In this document: positions 26,701 through 36,579 of the stretch, in pieces
Layout of the letters: each line of letters starts with the position of its first letter
Position numbering within the stretch: position 1 is the stretch's first letter
Source: Paracyclopina nana
Lineage: Eukaryota > Arthropoda > Copepoda > Cyclopoida > Cyclopettidae
Assembly: GCA_019096065.1 (NCBI GenBank)
Contig: JAGUCH010000001.1
Coordinates: 2,604,001 to 2,668,000, forward strand
DNA: 64,000 bases
Direction: 5' to 3'
Translations under genes and position numbers: made by a program
Notes under the pieces: model-generated
What the model was told of the DNA's origin: nothing
The model's database searches: none
Seen by the model: only the letters and a program-made list of their open reading frames with translations

Positions 26701-29233
26701 CGAGGACAAAATTCATAAAGCTGAATGGCGTCAACGCATGCGCGAATATGATCTAGAAGAACAGTTCCACTTAGAAAAAATGAAGGCTACTGAAAGGCCT
26801 TCCTTTAAACCTGAGATTGGATCTTTAGTTTTGGTTATAAAACACCCCATAAATAAACAACGGTATAAATTTATGGATGATTTATTTGAAGTCATAGACA
26901 TTGGACAGCATTCAACTGTGACTGTAAAGCCGTATCTTTATGATGGGCTTACTCGTGAAGTAAGCTTAGATCATGTAAAGTTATACCGATTCCACGAACT
27001 ATATAGATTTCTTCCGGAAAAGTTGTCCAACCTCTTGAAACGACCTTACACTCCGGAAGAAATTCTACGTAAAAAAGCAAGGAATGAGGTTATCGAATTT
27101 CTTGAAGGGGCAGCCCCTGAAAGTCATGATTATAGTTTGCGGGGTCATACAAAGGCCTCTAGTATAGTGGCCTCGCAAAGTTCATTGATTTCACAGTCCA
27201 CATCAATGGACACAGAGCCAAGTGCGATTCACCAAACCTATAAGCGCTCTGGTTCTATCCTCATGCAAAAGGCAGCGAGCTTGTTTAAGCCCTCAGATAT
27301 TTTGCGAATACAGGAGGAAAATAAACAACTCGTGCAAAAGCAGTGGGAACAATATGACCGTAAGAAGTTAGAAGAAAAATACCTAGCTGACAATGCTGGT
27401 AATAATATTCTCCACAAAGAAGCAAGTGATTCTTTGTCTGACACTGGCACTGATGATTTTATTGAACAAGCAATTGCACTAAGTGCAAATACAGGGCCCA
27501 ATGAAGCATTTTATGAGGACATGCTGGCCTTGAGCCAACGTGGCCCTCCTACTTTTGCTGAAATGGCCCAACAAGAAAGATTATACCCGAATTTACCAAG
27601 TGTCAAACCTGACCATATTAGTACTCCTGATCGCTCGAACGTCAGTGAAGGGACACTTGCAGGGGTCAGCCCTGTAAAGTGGGCCTTTCGTGGCCAATAC
27701 CGTGATCAACGTGTGCCAGATATACCTGAAAGTCCGGAGAAATATCACACTCCTGACCAAAGTATGTCTGCAACTCCTAATAAGGACAATGATAATATAG
27801 AGGAGATTGTTGAAAAAGCAGCATCTTTCATCGCACCTTCCAAATTTGACACTGACCTAGAATCTTTATCTGCTGGCCTGGAAAGTATGCAATTAGCACT
27901 GCCTACTGATCCATTCGGCGGAAATACACACGATGATGAAAATGAAAGTAGTGATAGTGATGACACAACTACAATTTATTATACTGCTCGTAAAAATCTG
28001 CGGCGTACACCGTTGACAAAAAGCATTAAACAGAATGTTCAAAAAGCAATCGATATTGTACGACGCCAGTTAGAACTCTCACCACGTAAACGGCCTCCCT
28101 CCCCACCAATCGATAATCCTATGGAAGGGCCCAGTGCCCCGAAACCGGAGATTTATGGAGCTGAAGGAGGGGAGCCTCAAGTTCGGTATACTATAATGAA
28201 AAGTCCGGTCAGAAAACCTGATTTGCAACCAAAAAATAGTGAGTTACCAAATGCGGGAGTACCACAAACTGTGCCAAGCACAAACGTACTTGAGCACCCC
28301 TCGGCAAAGGTTACACCTTTGGGTGACCTGGCTATGACTGAAAAGGAGCACCTTACTCATCAAGCTACTCCTGGGGTTGCACACCCCACTGTCAGGCAAA
28401 CTGGCCCAGTAGTTCCACAACCGGGTACTCAGAAGCCACCTGAGGCTGTTGTACGGGCTCCGTATGATCCAGAAAAGTTGTCTCCATTAAGTTTTCTTCC
28501 TCATAACCTAAGAAGAAGAAAAAACGTTAATTATCGCTCCCTGGCAGGGTTTCAAAAGTATAATAAAAAGAACGTACCTGCGGGTCTTCCTGCGATTGCT
28601 CAGCCTGATCCCTCTGAAGCATTGACTCGTTCCGAAGCAGCATTGACAACTGAACAGGATACAAGTCCTTCACAGAATGTTCAACAGCTCCTTGACACGA
28701 ACCTTTTGGTGTCTTCTGACCAGCCGAGTAGTTCGGCAGCCACATCATTCGCCGAACCAAAGGAACCAGAATCCTCGGCCGCTGTCCAACCAACAGTTGA
28801 ACCTGAGATTAGTGAGCCCACTCCAATACGGATCCTTCCCAGACGACAACTGCGGGAGAGAAAAGAAACTGTAGATTACAGAAGGTTAGCGGGCATAAGA
28901 AAGTATGGGAAAGAGAAAAGTAAAGCTGGTAAAGAACAAAAATACTTCCCTAATATTCCACGAATAGCTCCTTTAGATCGGGAGGACAAGGAATTCGCCC
29001 GTGTTAGGTTTACAAATACGAATCAAAGGCCAGACCAAAAAGAGAGAGAGTTACTAGAAGAGGTAGTTCCTAATTGGAAACTGAATAAAAACATGGCTGC
29101 AGTCCCTGATTATATTCAGTTTCTTAAAGCGACTGGCATGGATCACCAAGATGATAGCAACATAAATGAAATGAAGCGGCTGCGTCTCACCTATGATGAC
29201 CTATACAAGCTAGCTTTTAAGAAGTTTAAATAG
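23738..29233 (+). CDS. Pol: reverse transcriptase, RNase H, integrase and long tail
   Basis: 1,831 residues. RT (about 20-345): SFDVTSGYD with catalytic Asp 153, YVDD at 222-225, then LGHLISIDENGI and QLQKFIGMTNWLSQYC, a Ty3/gypsy pattern. RNase H: Asp 390 (VVDSG), Glu 433, Asp 459 and probably Asp 506. Integrase: zinc-finger His 742/747 with C777-x2-C780; catalytic Asp 809 (MIDLA), Asp 870 (ADNGAQ) and Glu 910 (NAYAEN), so D and E are 39 apart where 35 is usual. A basic SH3-like/GPY-type module follows near 1030-1090. From about 1,105 to the end the protein is low-complexity, acidic and proline-rich, with a repeated motif (LRRRKNVNYRSLAGFQKY and LRERKETVDYRRLAGIRKY). All catalytic residues are present. 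The 3' part (from codon 854) is duplicated downstream. Confidence 0.95.
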   Translation: MDLEHIPDEVREDFRDLLIEYKTIFSEDPRSYRLWNVEPMKFQLKDDKPLVPKVFNMSEYETTQVDRKIALMLSSGLIEIVDKSLNRYSACPCFLTSRPNDEKLPMKQRKPRLLVDLTSFNKNLIFTTSKHIVPPIPTLLGMLSNSCLMSSFDVTSGYDNLPVDSDSADMCCFAVTSPRSIYRSVFLKSKSCLQGIAIAPRMFAELLQQALNPEILPFTCVYVDDLVVACKNPGKPRPATLDDYIRHLGDLRKLFQSLKDLNALLQIKKTQLGVKEATVLGHLISIDENGIMTMRMPDKFRSAFDDFPIPTTKKQLQKFIGMTNWLSQYCPNMATYTAPLLDVLQTAQGKTGKFTFNAFQEKCFYKVIDEIKTGMSLALPRFKEGYLVVDSGVISTSALLMEVNEDGKAVCVGAHSARFSLSVCLSYHSFQREALGVLTMINHFKSILFAYERLVIVTDCLSIASVLASSFTGKDAFTHRLAARIYSLPVAWKLRAVPRTEVEVVDVLLNKYHQTPEGETVFYAPYSIAGQITKDIYANKYPLPDAIKDKVLTTQELLTHVYDTLVNSGTMSKTLLQKRLHCLNDKWVDMIGTKPPFVHDDTSTLLQAKHDDDEILEDEILSKLSHSFHGEADFDSPVNHIENNLRVDTVTVKRRISPHLPGITRNLLIKLQQNCEETQKIINLIMLSPPEKVPLDVAVKYRVLDGALLVIRKNVKLPFSVATNTKVYMSMPNCVYLMACIHLLHNHLGSKKTNTLFTQSMYSTYSARISRIIIGACMHCALYRQANTRFVGKGRFRIPTQPWELVMIDLAKFDDTLVKGSSAKDLLVFVDVYSKMIIAKPLLDAKYKQVANAMEEVISLFGVPKTLLADNGAQLTTNKALQRLVDRYKIKELCHYRTLSPYKHSNAYAENAIRIIRSALVLNSNSYNMKLCDVFKTSIYAINNRPLTYLAYTDDNGVKITPTPFSLFFDKMPFYHLGRDVFEILSESEDKIHKAEWRQRMREYDLEEQFHLEKMKATERPSFKPEIGSLVLVIKHPINKQRYKFMDDLFEVIDIGQHSTVTVKPYLYDGLTREVSLDHVKLYRFHELYRFLPEKLSNLLKRPYTPEEILRKKARNEVIEFLEGAAPESHDYSLRGHTKASSIVASQSSLISQSTSMDTEPSAIHQTYKRSGSILMQKAASLFKPSDILRIQEENKQLVQKQWEQYDRKKLEEKYLADNAGNNILHKEASDSLSDTGTDDFIEQAIALSANTGPNEAFYEDMLALSQRGPPTFAEMAQQERLYPNLPSVKPDHISTPDRSNVSEGTLAGVSPVKWAFRGQYRDQRVPDIPESPEKYHTPDQSMSATPNKDNDNIEEIVEKAASFIAPSKFDTDLESLSAGLESMQLALPTDPFGGNTHDDENESSDSDDTTTIYYTARKNLRRTPLTKSIKQNVQKAIDIVRRQLELSPRKRPPSPPIDNPMEGPSAPKPEIYGAEGGEPQVRYTIMKSPVRKPDLQPKNSELPNAGVPQTVPSTNVLEHPSAKVTPLGDLAMTEKEHLTHQATPGVAHPTVRQTGPVVPQPGTQKPPEAVVRAPYDPEKLSPLSFLPHNLRRRKNVNYRSLAGFQKYNKKNVPAGLPAIAQPDPSEALTRSEAALTTEQDTSPSQNVQQLLDTNLLVSSDQPSSSAATSFAEPKEPESSAAVQPTVEPEISEPTPIRILPRRQLRERKETVDYRRLAGIRKYGKEKSKAGKEQKYFPNIPRIAPLDREDKEFARVRFTNTNQRPDQKERELLEEVVPNWKLNKNMAAVPDYIQFLKATGMDHQDDSNINEMKRLRLTYDDLYKLAFKKFK

Positions 29234-29906
29234 AGATTCGTAAGAAAGGACGTGATGACGGTAATCTTAGTGCCCATATTTTATGGGGTCACTACCTTTA
29301 CTTTGTCAGTCCAATATGGGCGCACCGTTTTACCAATCAAGCGCACCCAAAAGTAAGTTAATGCAAAATGTCGATTGCGGACCTGAATTTGGCCGCTTGC
29401 CAAAAAGATCATAGAAATGGACACGAACGGGCAATGTCTCTTCACATGCCCGCCAGTAAGGTACAATATGCATAAAGGTGATAAGTTGCTGAACAGTACA
29501 TTGACAGCAAGAAAACAACTAACGAAACATACTCTCTGCAGTTCGTTAGCGGTTCTAGAAGTATGTATAAAAATGATGGAAGCCACAAGGCACTGGATTT
29601 GGACTTCCTCCAGGGATTGTTCAATCCAACAACAAACCAAACCTCGCTTGCTTTGACAAAATAAATGAAGTTTGCGTAGGTTATTTTTACAATATTGATG
29701 GGACAAATAATTTTGTCCTGTTTCCTGATAAATACCGATGCAAATCAAAATTTGACCGGTACTTACGTGTGCTTGCCCCTTACTACTATAGTAGGAGGCC
29801 AAGCTTACAATAGACGATAGGCCGATTGGCCTGAATAAAGTTAACTATTATATAAGTTATATAAAGTAAAGTACTATAAACACGCCATGCAAGAGGGAAG
29901 TTGCAG
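29234..29906 (+). other. Region after pol with inverted repeat and TATA-like run
   Basis: No gene called. GTGCCCATATT at 29270 pairs imperfectly with AATATGGGCGCAC near 29,312, a potential hairpin just after the pol stop. AAAAGTAAGT near 29,350 resembles a splice donor on the plus strand. TATATAAGT and TATATAAAG at about 29,850-29,870 lie 40-55 bp before the next ATG. The same sequence recurs in unit 2 at 35040-35712. Confidence 0.45.
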
Positions 29907-30773
29907 ATGGGCGTAATGCCCCATCTGAATAGCTATGTGTTGAAAACTATGGTTAAAGCTCCACTGAGCTATGTCCAAATGGAACCGCTATCCACTCCAT
30001 GCCTCGCGTGGGTTGATAGCTACTGGGACATTCGTACCTTAGTACAGCAAAAGTTGGCACTAGGCACTGTGCAAGTGGGACACAATAAACCTCACAATAC
30101 GCATGAGGGCTTGTGTTGGCCGCATTACTATATAAAATCTTGGAACGATATTGAAAACTTCCAGAAGAAATTAGGAAAATGCACAACCTCTGAAATGAGG
30201 ATTGGGCATCGATAAAAAAGGACGATTATAAATCACACATGTTCTGGCATGGAAACGATACCACAGTAGTATATGCCATAAAACAAAAACTCTGTTGCAA
30301 CGACTACTGTGCCTATAATATCAGAGTGTCTCGACCATGACCTGGTTGCATAACGCAGGTCTAGGCGTGACGCCTCCGGACTTTGAGTAAGATGGAACAT
30401 GGAAATCTGTACAAAAATGGGATTCATCTCCCTAAGAAGGGATCTTGAAATACTAAGTACAGCTTTGTGCCTGGGCGAATAATCAGCCCAAACTATGGTC
30501 TTCATGCCTCAACAAAATGTAGGGACCCACTCTCTATTGGAATGGGCCGCTTCTTTGTGGCTACTAAAGACAACAAAAACCCATTTTGCTGGTGAACTCA
30601 TCAGCTTTGGATACAACTGGGGTATCTTGGCGGTGAACAAGTGTTTCCCCATAAAATACCATTTTACATTTCATTTGCCCAACAGTCTATGTGTGACAAA
30701 CGAAATTGTAATTCTAAATGAAAATAAAGTTCAATATGTGCCGCGTTTCTCTTCTTACTATGGCACGATTTAG
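29907..30773 (+). pseudogene. Accessory coding region broken by frame changes, unit 1
   Basis: A 102-codon frame opens at ATG 29907 (ends 30215) and reads like real protein (a Trp/Tyr-rich run around WVDSYWDIRTLVQQ). Near its end the protein-like reading moves to the -1 frame (about 30,190-30,340), then to another frame (about 30,340-30,385), with stops between, then to a frame ending TGA 30595. An overlapping frame runs from ATG 30495 to 30773. The simplest reading is a decayed gene of perhaps 230 codons; several micro-ORFs or a spliced gene are alternatives. No family recognised. It has an identical structure in unit 2. Confidence 0.4.
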
Positions 30774-31144
30774 GTTATTGATATCATGGATGGTGCCCAC
30801 GGGCGCCATCGTTTAAATAACATTGAATAAAATTAGCCTAGCCGATAAGATCTTTTATAGTAAAAGATTCGAAAACATACTTACCTGAATTTTGTGTGAC
30901 TGCTCACTGCAGTTCCCACAAAATGCAGAAAATTGTGGAGGGGGGAGTATATATACGTAGCCGCAGGAAATGCAGCCTGCGCCCCAAAAATTTCACAAAA
31001 TTTGAGCGCCCTCGTGCTCTGAGAAAGTATTGTAAACAAAATTTCTAGAAAAAACTGGATATGGCAAACGACTACACAAAACTATAAACCTGAACACTAG
31101 CACATAAATGTCGCAAAATCTGCTTCATATATTATTATTAGTGC

Positions 31145-31207
31145 TAACCGAAATTAGCTGAAAAGATCGGTGCTGACAACCTCAATCTTTTAAATTAATT
31201 TCGGTTA
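31145..31207 (+). repeat. Two-step hairpin with 12-bp perfect outer stem (unit 1)
   Basis: TAACCGAAATTA (31145) pairs exactly with TAATTTCGGTTA ending at 31207; inside it AAAAGAT pairs with ATCTTTT, leaving a loop of about 17 nt. An 18-nt near-palindrome, CTTGATGC AC GCATCAAG, follows at 31220-31237. The second copy is at 36951-37013. Confidence 0.7.
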
Positions 31208-31229
31208 TGAGCATCCGAACTTGATGCAC

Positions 31230-32330
31230 GCATCAAGACCGAGCTGGAATGCAGAGCTATAATGCTATAATAGCTATGCAAGTCAGTGATAACAGATAAA
31301 ACATAATCTATGAGTCTGTTCAAAATGGCTAGACAAAAAACATTTGAGCAAGATAGACTGAAATGTGAGTTGCATTGCGCAAAGACGCTGAGCCAGCTTT
31401 TGTCGAACAGTTACCCGACTCCAAGGGGGGCAAAAAGTTGTTATGGAACAAAAATCCAGAGACGCTCCCACACTAGAAAAATCCAGTTTGAGCGGCTTCG
31501 CTTGGAGATGTAGAATGGTGGCGCCACCATGCGCCTAACCACGAACTAAAAACGTTTTGCCCAAGGCTAAAACAAACAATGAAGAGTGGAACCGCCGGTG
31601 CACCTACAATTCACCTGGGAAGGTTTTTGAACTTATCTAAACTCAAAAATGGCCATACTTGACTCGAGTGGTGACCCAAATTCCGGGATTTATTAGGCGG
31701 GTACAAGGAATAAAATAAAACGTTGCATAAAAGTCAAGAGAATGAAAATGACTAATGTTATAATGATACCGCTAATGATCGCCAGATGGACTAACAGAAG
31801 AAAAGGTTCAAAGTGCACAAAGATTAGGCATATTGTTAAATAAAAGAAGTGCTGAAATGTGGCTATCTTGCAGTTGCCACATGAATCCCCTCTTTTTTGG
31901 TGGAGAATTCAATTTACGCTAAACACAGCACTAGCAAAACAAGCTAGGTCAGCACACATTGTAGACTGACATGTGAGAAAATGAAAAATACACGTCTTCT
32001 AGCCTGATATGGAAAAGAATATTGTGCCATTGCCTAGTGCTTGAGCTTGCTTTTGCTATGTGCAATGACATACGGCCGGTTTTCCAGTCCTGTAGGGACT
32101 ACGTTTCCTTCGCCGCACTCAAGGCCGAGCCGGAATGCCCAAGGAAAAAAGGATGCCAAATTGGCATTGGTAGCCCATAAGCACCAACGCTTGGCCGGTA
32201 GTAATCGCAGACACTCAAATATGGTGCTGCATCAAGCCCGAGCTGGAATGCAGGGCTATAGTAAACGCTTTTCTTGAACATTGAAGCATCGTTTGCAGTG
32301 TCAAGGCCGTCAAGGTCGAGCTGGAATGCT
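31230..32330 (+). repeat. Dispersed CAAGxCCGAGCTGGAATGC motif, four copies (unit 1)
   Basis: Copies at 31230-31260, 32117-32139, 32229-32259 and 32309-32330. The first and third share nearly 31 nt starting GCATCAAG; the second and fourth share the shorter core (C)GAGCyGGAATGC. The fourth copy is cut by the junction of the two duplication units. Unit 2 repeats the set at 37036, 37923, 38034 and 38114. Function unknown. Confidence 0.7.
31515..31530. repeat. 16-bp perfect palindrome (also at 37321-37336)
   Basis: ATGGTGGCGCCACCAT is a perfect 16-bp palindrome, GC-rich within AT-rich surroundings. It is present unchanged in both duplication units. Confidence 0.7.
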
Positions 32331-35039
32331 ATGGAAGAAGTAATTTCTTTGTTTGGGGTGCCAAAAACATTACTTGCAGATAATGGTGCCCAGCTAACGA
32401 CTAATAAGGCCCTCCAACGCCTTGTTGATCGTTATAAAATTAAGGAGTTATGTCATTACCGAACTTTATCGCCATACAAGCATTCGAACGCTTACGCTGA
32501 AAATGCTATACGAATAATAAGGAGTGCATTAGTCTTAAACTCGAACTCATACAATATGAAGTTATGCGATGTGTTTAAGACTTCTATTTACGCAATAAAT
32601 AACCGCCCTCTTACTTATTTGGCATATACTGATGATAACGGGGTGAAGATCACCCCCACACCTTTCTCATTATTTTTCGATAAAATGCCGTTCTATCACT
32701 TAGGACGGGATGTGTTTGAAATACTTAGTGAAAGCGAGGACAAAATTCATAAAGCTGAATGGCGTCAACGCATGCGCGAATATGATCTAGAAGAACAGTT
32801 CCACTTAGAAAAAATGAAGGCTACTGAAAGGCCTTCCTTTAAACCTGAGATTGGATCTTTAGTTTTGGTTATAAAACACCCCATAAATAAACAACGGTAT
32901 AAATTTATGGATGATTTAGCCCCTGAAAGTCATGATTATAGTTTGCGGGGTCATACAAAGGCCTCTAGTATAGTGGCCTCGCAAAGTTCATTGATTTCAC
33001 AGTCCACATCAATGGACACAGAGCCAAGTGCGATTCACCAAACCTATAAGCGCTCTGGTTCTATCCTCATGCAAAAGGCAGCGAGCTTGTTTAAGCCCTC
33101 AGATATTTTGCGAATACAGGAGGAAAATAAACAACTCGTGCAAAAGCAGTGGGAACAATATGACCGTAAGAAGTTAGAAGAAAAATACCTAGCTGACAAT
33201 GCTGGTAATAATATTCTCCACAAAGAAGCAAGTGATTCTTTGTCTGACACTGGCACTGATGATTTTATTGAACAAGCAATTGCACTAAGTGCAAATACAG
33301 GGCCCAATGAAGCATTTTATGAGGACATGCTGGCCTTGAGCCAACGTGGCCCTCCTACTTTTGCTGAAATGGCCCAACAAGAAAGATTATACCCGAATTT
33401 ACCAAGTGTCAAACCTGACCATATTAGTACTCCTGATCGCTCGAACGTCAGTGAAGGGACACTTGCAGGGGTCAGCCCTGTAAAGTGGGCCTTTCGTGGC
33501 CAATACCGTGATCAACGTGTGCCAGATATACCTGAAAGTCCGGAGAAATATCACACTCCTGACCAAAGTATGTCTGCAACTCCTAATAAGGACAATGATA
33601 ATATAGAGGAGATTGTTGAAAAAGCAGCATCTTTCATCGCACCTTCCAAATTTGACACTGACCTAGAATCTTTATCTGCTGGCCTGGAAAGTATGCAATT
33701 AGCACTGCCTACTGATCCATTCGGCGGAAATACACACGATGATGAAAATGAAAGTAGTGATAGTGATGACACAACTACAATTTATTATACTGCTCGTAAA
33801 AATCTGCGGCGTACACCGTTGACAAAAAGCATTAAACAGAATGTTCAAAAAGCAATCGATATTGTACGACGCCAGTTAGAACTCTCACCACGTAAACGGC
33901 CTCCCTCCCCACCAATCGATAATCCTATGGAAGGGCCCAGTGCCCCGAAACCGGAGATTTATGGAGCTGAAGGAGGGGAGCCTCAAGTTCGGTATACTAT
34001 AATGAAAAGTCCGGTCAGAAAACCTGATTTGCAACCAAAAAATAGTGAGTTACCAAATGCGGGAGTACCACAAACTGTGCCAAGCACAAACGTACTTGAG
34101 CACCCCTCGGCAAAGGTTACACCTTTGGGTGACCTGGCTATGACTGAAAAGGAGCACCTTACTCATCAAGCTACTCCTGGGGTTGCACACCCCACTGTCA
34201 GGCAAACTGGCCCAGTAGTTCCACAACCGGGTACTCAGAAGCCACCTGAGGCTGTTGTACGGGCTCCGTATGATCCAGAAAAGTTGTCTCCATTAAGTTT
34301 TCTTCCTCATAACCTAAGAAGAAGAAAAAACGTTAATTATCGCTCCCTGGCAGGGTTTCAAAAGTATAATAAAAAGAACGTACCTGCGGGTCTTCCTGCG
34401 ATTGCTCAGCCTGATCCCTCTGAAGCATTGACTCGTTCCGAAGCAGCATTGACAACTGAACAGGATACAAGTCCTTCACAGAATGTTCAACAGCTCCTTG
34501 ACACGAACCTTTTGGTGTCTTCTGACCAGCCGAGTAGTTCGGCAGCCACATCATTCGCCGAACCAAAGGAACCAGAATCCTCGGCCGCTGTCCAACCAAC
34601 AGTTGAACCTGAGATTAGTGAGCCCACTCCAATACGGATCCTTCCCAGACGACAACTGCGGGAGAGAAAAGAAACTGTAGATTACAGAAGGTTAGCGGGC
34701 ATAAGAAAGTATGGGAAAGAGAAAAGTAAAGCTGGTAAAGAACAAAAATACTTCCCTAATATTCCACGAATAGCTCCTTTAGATCGGGAGGACAAGGAAT
34801 TCGCCCGTGTTAGGTTTACAAATACGAATCAAAGGCCAGACCAAAAAGAGAGAGAGTTACTAGAAGAGGTAGTTCCTAATTGGAAACTGAATAAAAACAT
34901 GGCTGCAGTCCCTGATTATATTCAGTTTCTTAAAGCGACTGGCATGGATCACCAAGATGATAGCAACATAAATGAAATGAAGCGGCTGCGTCTCACCTAT
35001 GATGACCTATACAAGCTAGCTTTTAAGAAGTTTAAATAG
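32331..35039 (+). CDS. Duplicated 3' part of pol with internal deletion
   Basis: 902 residues from ATG 32331, equal to Pol codons 854-1831 less 76. It keeps integrase Asp 870 and Glu 910 but lacks the zinc finger and first catalytic Asp (809), so it cannot be a working integrase alone. The deletion at 32918/32919 removes exactly 228 nt in frame, covering the basic SH3-like/GPY-type C-terminal module. The disordered tail is complete. No stop has appeared, so either the duplication is young or the tail is made as a separate protein. There is no sign of a promoter immediately ahead of it. Confidence 0.85.
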   Translation: MEEVISLFGVPKTLLADNGAQLTTNKALQRLVDRYKIKELCHYRTLSPYKHSNAYAENAIRIIRSALVLNSNSYNMKLCDVFKTSIYAINNRPLTYLAYTDDNGVKITPTPFSLFFDKMPFYHLGRDVFEILSESEDKIHKAEWRQRMREYDLEEQFHLEKMKATERPSFKPEIGSLVLVIKHPINKQRYKFMDDLAPESHDYSLRGHTKASSIVASQSSLISQSTSMDTEPSAIHQTYKRSGSILMQKAASLFKPSDILRIQEENKQLVQKQWEQYDRKKLEEKYLADNAGNNILHKEASDSLSDTGTDDFIEQAIALSANTGPNEAFYEDMLALSQRGPPTFAEMAQQERLYPNLPSVKPDHISTPDRSNVSEGTLAGVSPVKWAFRGQYRDQRVPDIPESPEKYHTPDQSMSATPNKDNDNIEEIVEKAASFIAPSKFDTDLESLSAGLESMQLALPTDPFGGNTHDDENESSDSDDTTTIYYTARKNLRRTPLTKSIKQNVQKAIDIVRRQLELSPRKRPPSPPIDNPMEGPSAPKPEIYGAEGGEPQVRYTIMKSPVRKPDLQPKNSELPNAGVPQTVPSTNVLEHPSAKVTPLGDLAMTEKEHLTHQATPGVAHPTVRQTGPVVPQPGTQKPPEAVVRAPYDPEKLSPLSFLPHNLRRRKNVNYRSLAGFQKYNKKNVPAGLPAIAQPDPSEALTRSEAALTTEQDTSPSQNVQQLLDTNLLVSSDQPSSSAATSFAEPKEPESSAAVQPTVEPEISEPTPIRILPRRQLRERKETVDYRRLAGIRKYGKEKSKAGKEQKYFPNIPRIAPLDREDKEFARVRFTNTNQRPDQKERELLEEVVPNWKLNKNMAAVPDYIQFLKATGMDHQDDSNINEMKRLRLTYDDLYKLAFKKFK

Positions 35040-35712
35040 AGATTCGTAAGAAAGGACGTGATGACGGTAATCTTAGTGCCCATATTTTATGGGGTCACTA
35101 CCTTTACTTTGTCAGTCCAATATGGGCGCACCGTTTTACCAATCAAGCGCACCCAAAAGTAAGTTAATGCAAAATGTCGATTGCGGACCTGAATTTGGCC
35201 GCTTGCCAAAAAGATCATAGAAATGGACACGAACGGGCAATGTCTCTTCACATGCCCGCCAGTAAGGTACAATATGCATAAAGGTGATAAGTTGCTGAAC
35301 AGTACATTGACAGCAAGAAAACAACTAACGAAACATACTCTCTGCAGTTCGTTAGCGGTTCTAGAAGTATGTATAAAAATGATGGAAGCCACAAGGCACT
35401 GGATTTGGACTTCCTCCAGGGATTGTTCAATCCAACAACAAACCAAACCTCGCTTGCTTTGACAAAATAAATGAAGTTTGCGTAGGTTATTTTTACAATA
35501 TTGATGGGACAAATAATTTTGTCCTGTTTCCTGATAAATACCGATGCAAATCAAAATTTGACCGGTACTTACGTGTGCTTGCCCCTTACTACTATAGTAG
35601 GAGGCCAAGCTTACAATAGACGATAGGCCGATTGGCCTGAATAAAGTTAACTATTATATAAGTTATATAAAGTAAAGTACTATAAACACGCCATGCAAGA
35701 GGGAAGTTGCAG

Positions 35713-36579
35713 ATGGGCGTAATGCCCCATCTGAATAGCTATGTGTTGAAAACTATGGTTAAAGCTCCACTGAGCTATGTCCAAATGGAACCGCTATCCA
35801 CTCCATGCCTCGCGTGGGTTGATAGCTACTGGGACATTCGTACCTTAGTACAGCAAAAGTTGGCACTAGGCACTGTGCAAGTGGGACACAATAAACCTCA
35901 CAATACGCATGAGGGCTTGTGTTGGCCGCATTACTATATAAAATCTTGGAACGATATTGAAAACTTCCAGAAGAAATTAGGAAAATGCACAACCTCTGAA
36001 ATGAGGATTGGGCATCGATAAAAAAGGACGATTATAAATCACACATGTTCTGGCATGGAAACGATACCACAGTAGTATATGCCATAAAACAAAAACTCTG
36101 TTGCAACGACTACTGTGCCTATAATATCAGAGTGTCTCGACCATGACCTGGTTGCATAACGCAGGTCTAGGCGTGACGCCTCCGGACTTTGAGTAAGATG
36201 GAACATGGAAATCTGTACAAAAATGGGATTCATCTCCCTAAGAAGGGATCTTGAAATACTAAGTACAGCTTTGTGCCTGGGCGAATAATCAGCCCAAACT
36301 ATGGTCTTCATGCCTCAACAAAATGTAGGGACCCACTCTCTATTGGAATGGGCCGCTTCTTTGTGGCTACTAAAGACAACAAAAAACCTATATGCTGGTG
36401 AACTCATCAGCTTTGGATACAACTGGGGTATCTTGGCGGTGAACAAGTGTTTCCCCATAAAATACCATTTTACATTTCATTTGCCCAACAGTCTATGTGT
36501 GACAAACGAAATTGTAATTCTAAATGAAAATAAAGTTCAATATGTGCCGCGTTTCTCTTCTTACTATGGCACGATTTAG
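35713..36579 (+). pseudogene. Accessory coding region broken by frame changes, unit 2
   Basis: Second copy of 29907-30773 with the same frame breaks and stops. It differs by four substitutions within seven bases (36386-36392). Because the breaks are shared, they predate the duplication. Confidence 0.4.

Larger units (their letters stand above)
26290..32323 (+). repeat. Tandem duplication, unit 1 (6,034 bp)
   Basis: It begins inside the integrase coding region at the word GAATGCTA and runs through the pol tail and 3 kb of mostly non-coding DNA. Unit 2 follows directly. Reading along both, the only differences I found are a 228-bp deletion in unit 2 (26885-27112 of unit 1), one C lost from CCCC near 31,882, and four substitutions at 30580-30586. 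Confidence 0.95.

Noticed and set aside
29281-29802. 173-codon minus-strand frame after pol (also at 35087-35608)
   Set aside because: It has no ATG start, an odd Cys/Leu/Ile-rich composition and no domain; it probably stays open by chance opposite the non-coding region.
30233-30505. 90-codon minus-strand frame with a possible helix, downstream of a CAGGTAAGT donor and TATATATAC near 30,890-30,957
   Set aside because: I could not find an acceptor linking the donor to this frame, and the plus strand looks more coding-like. It remains possible but unsupported.
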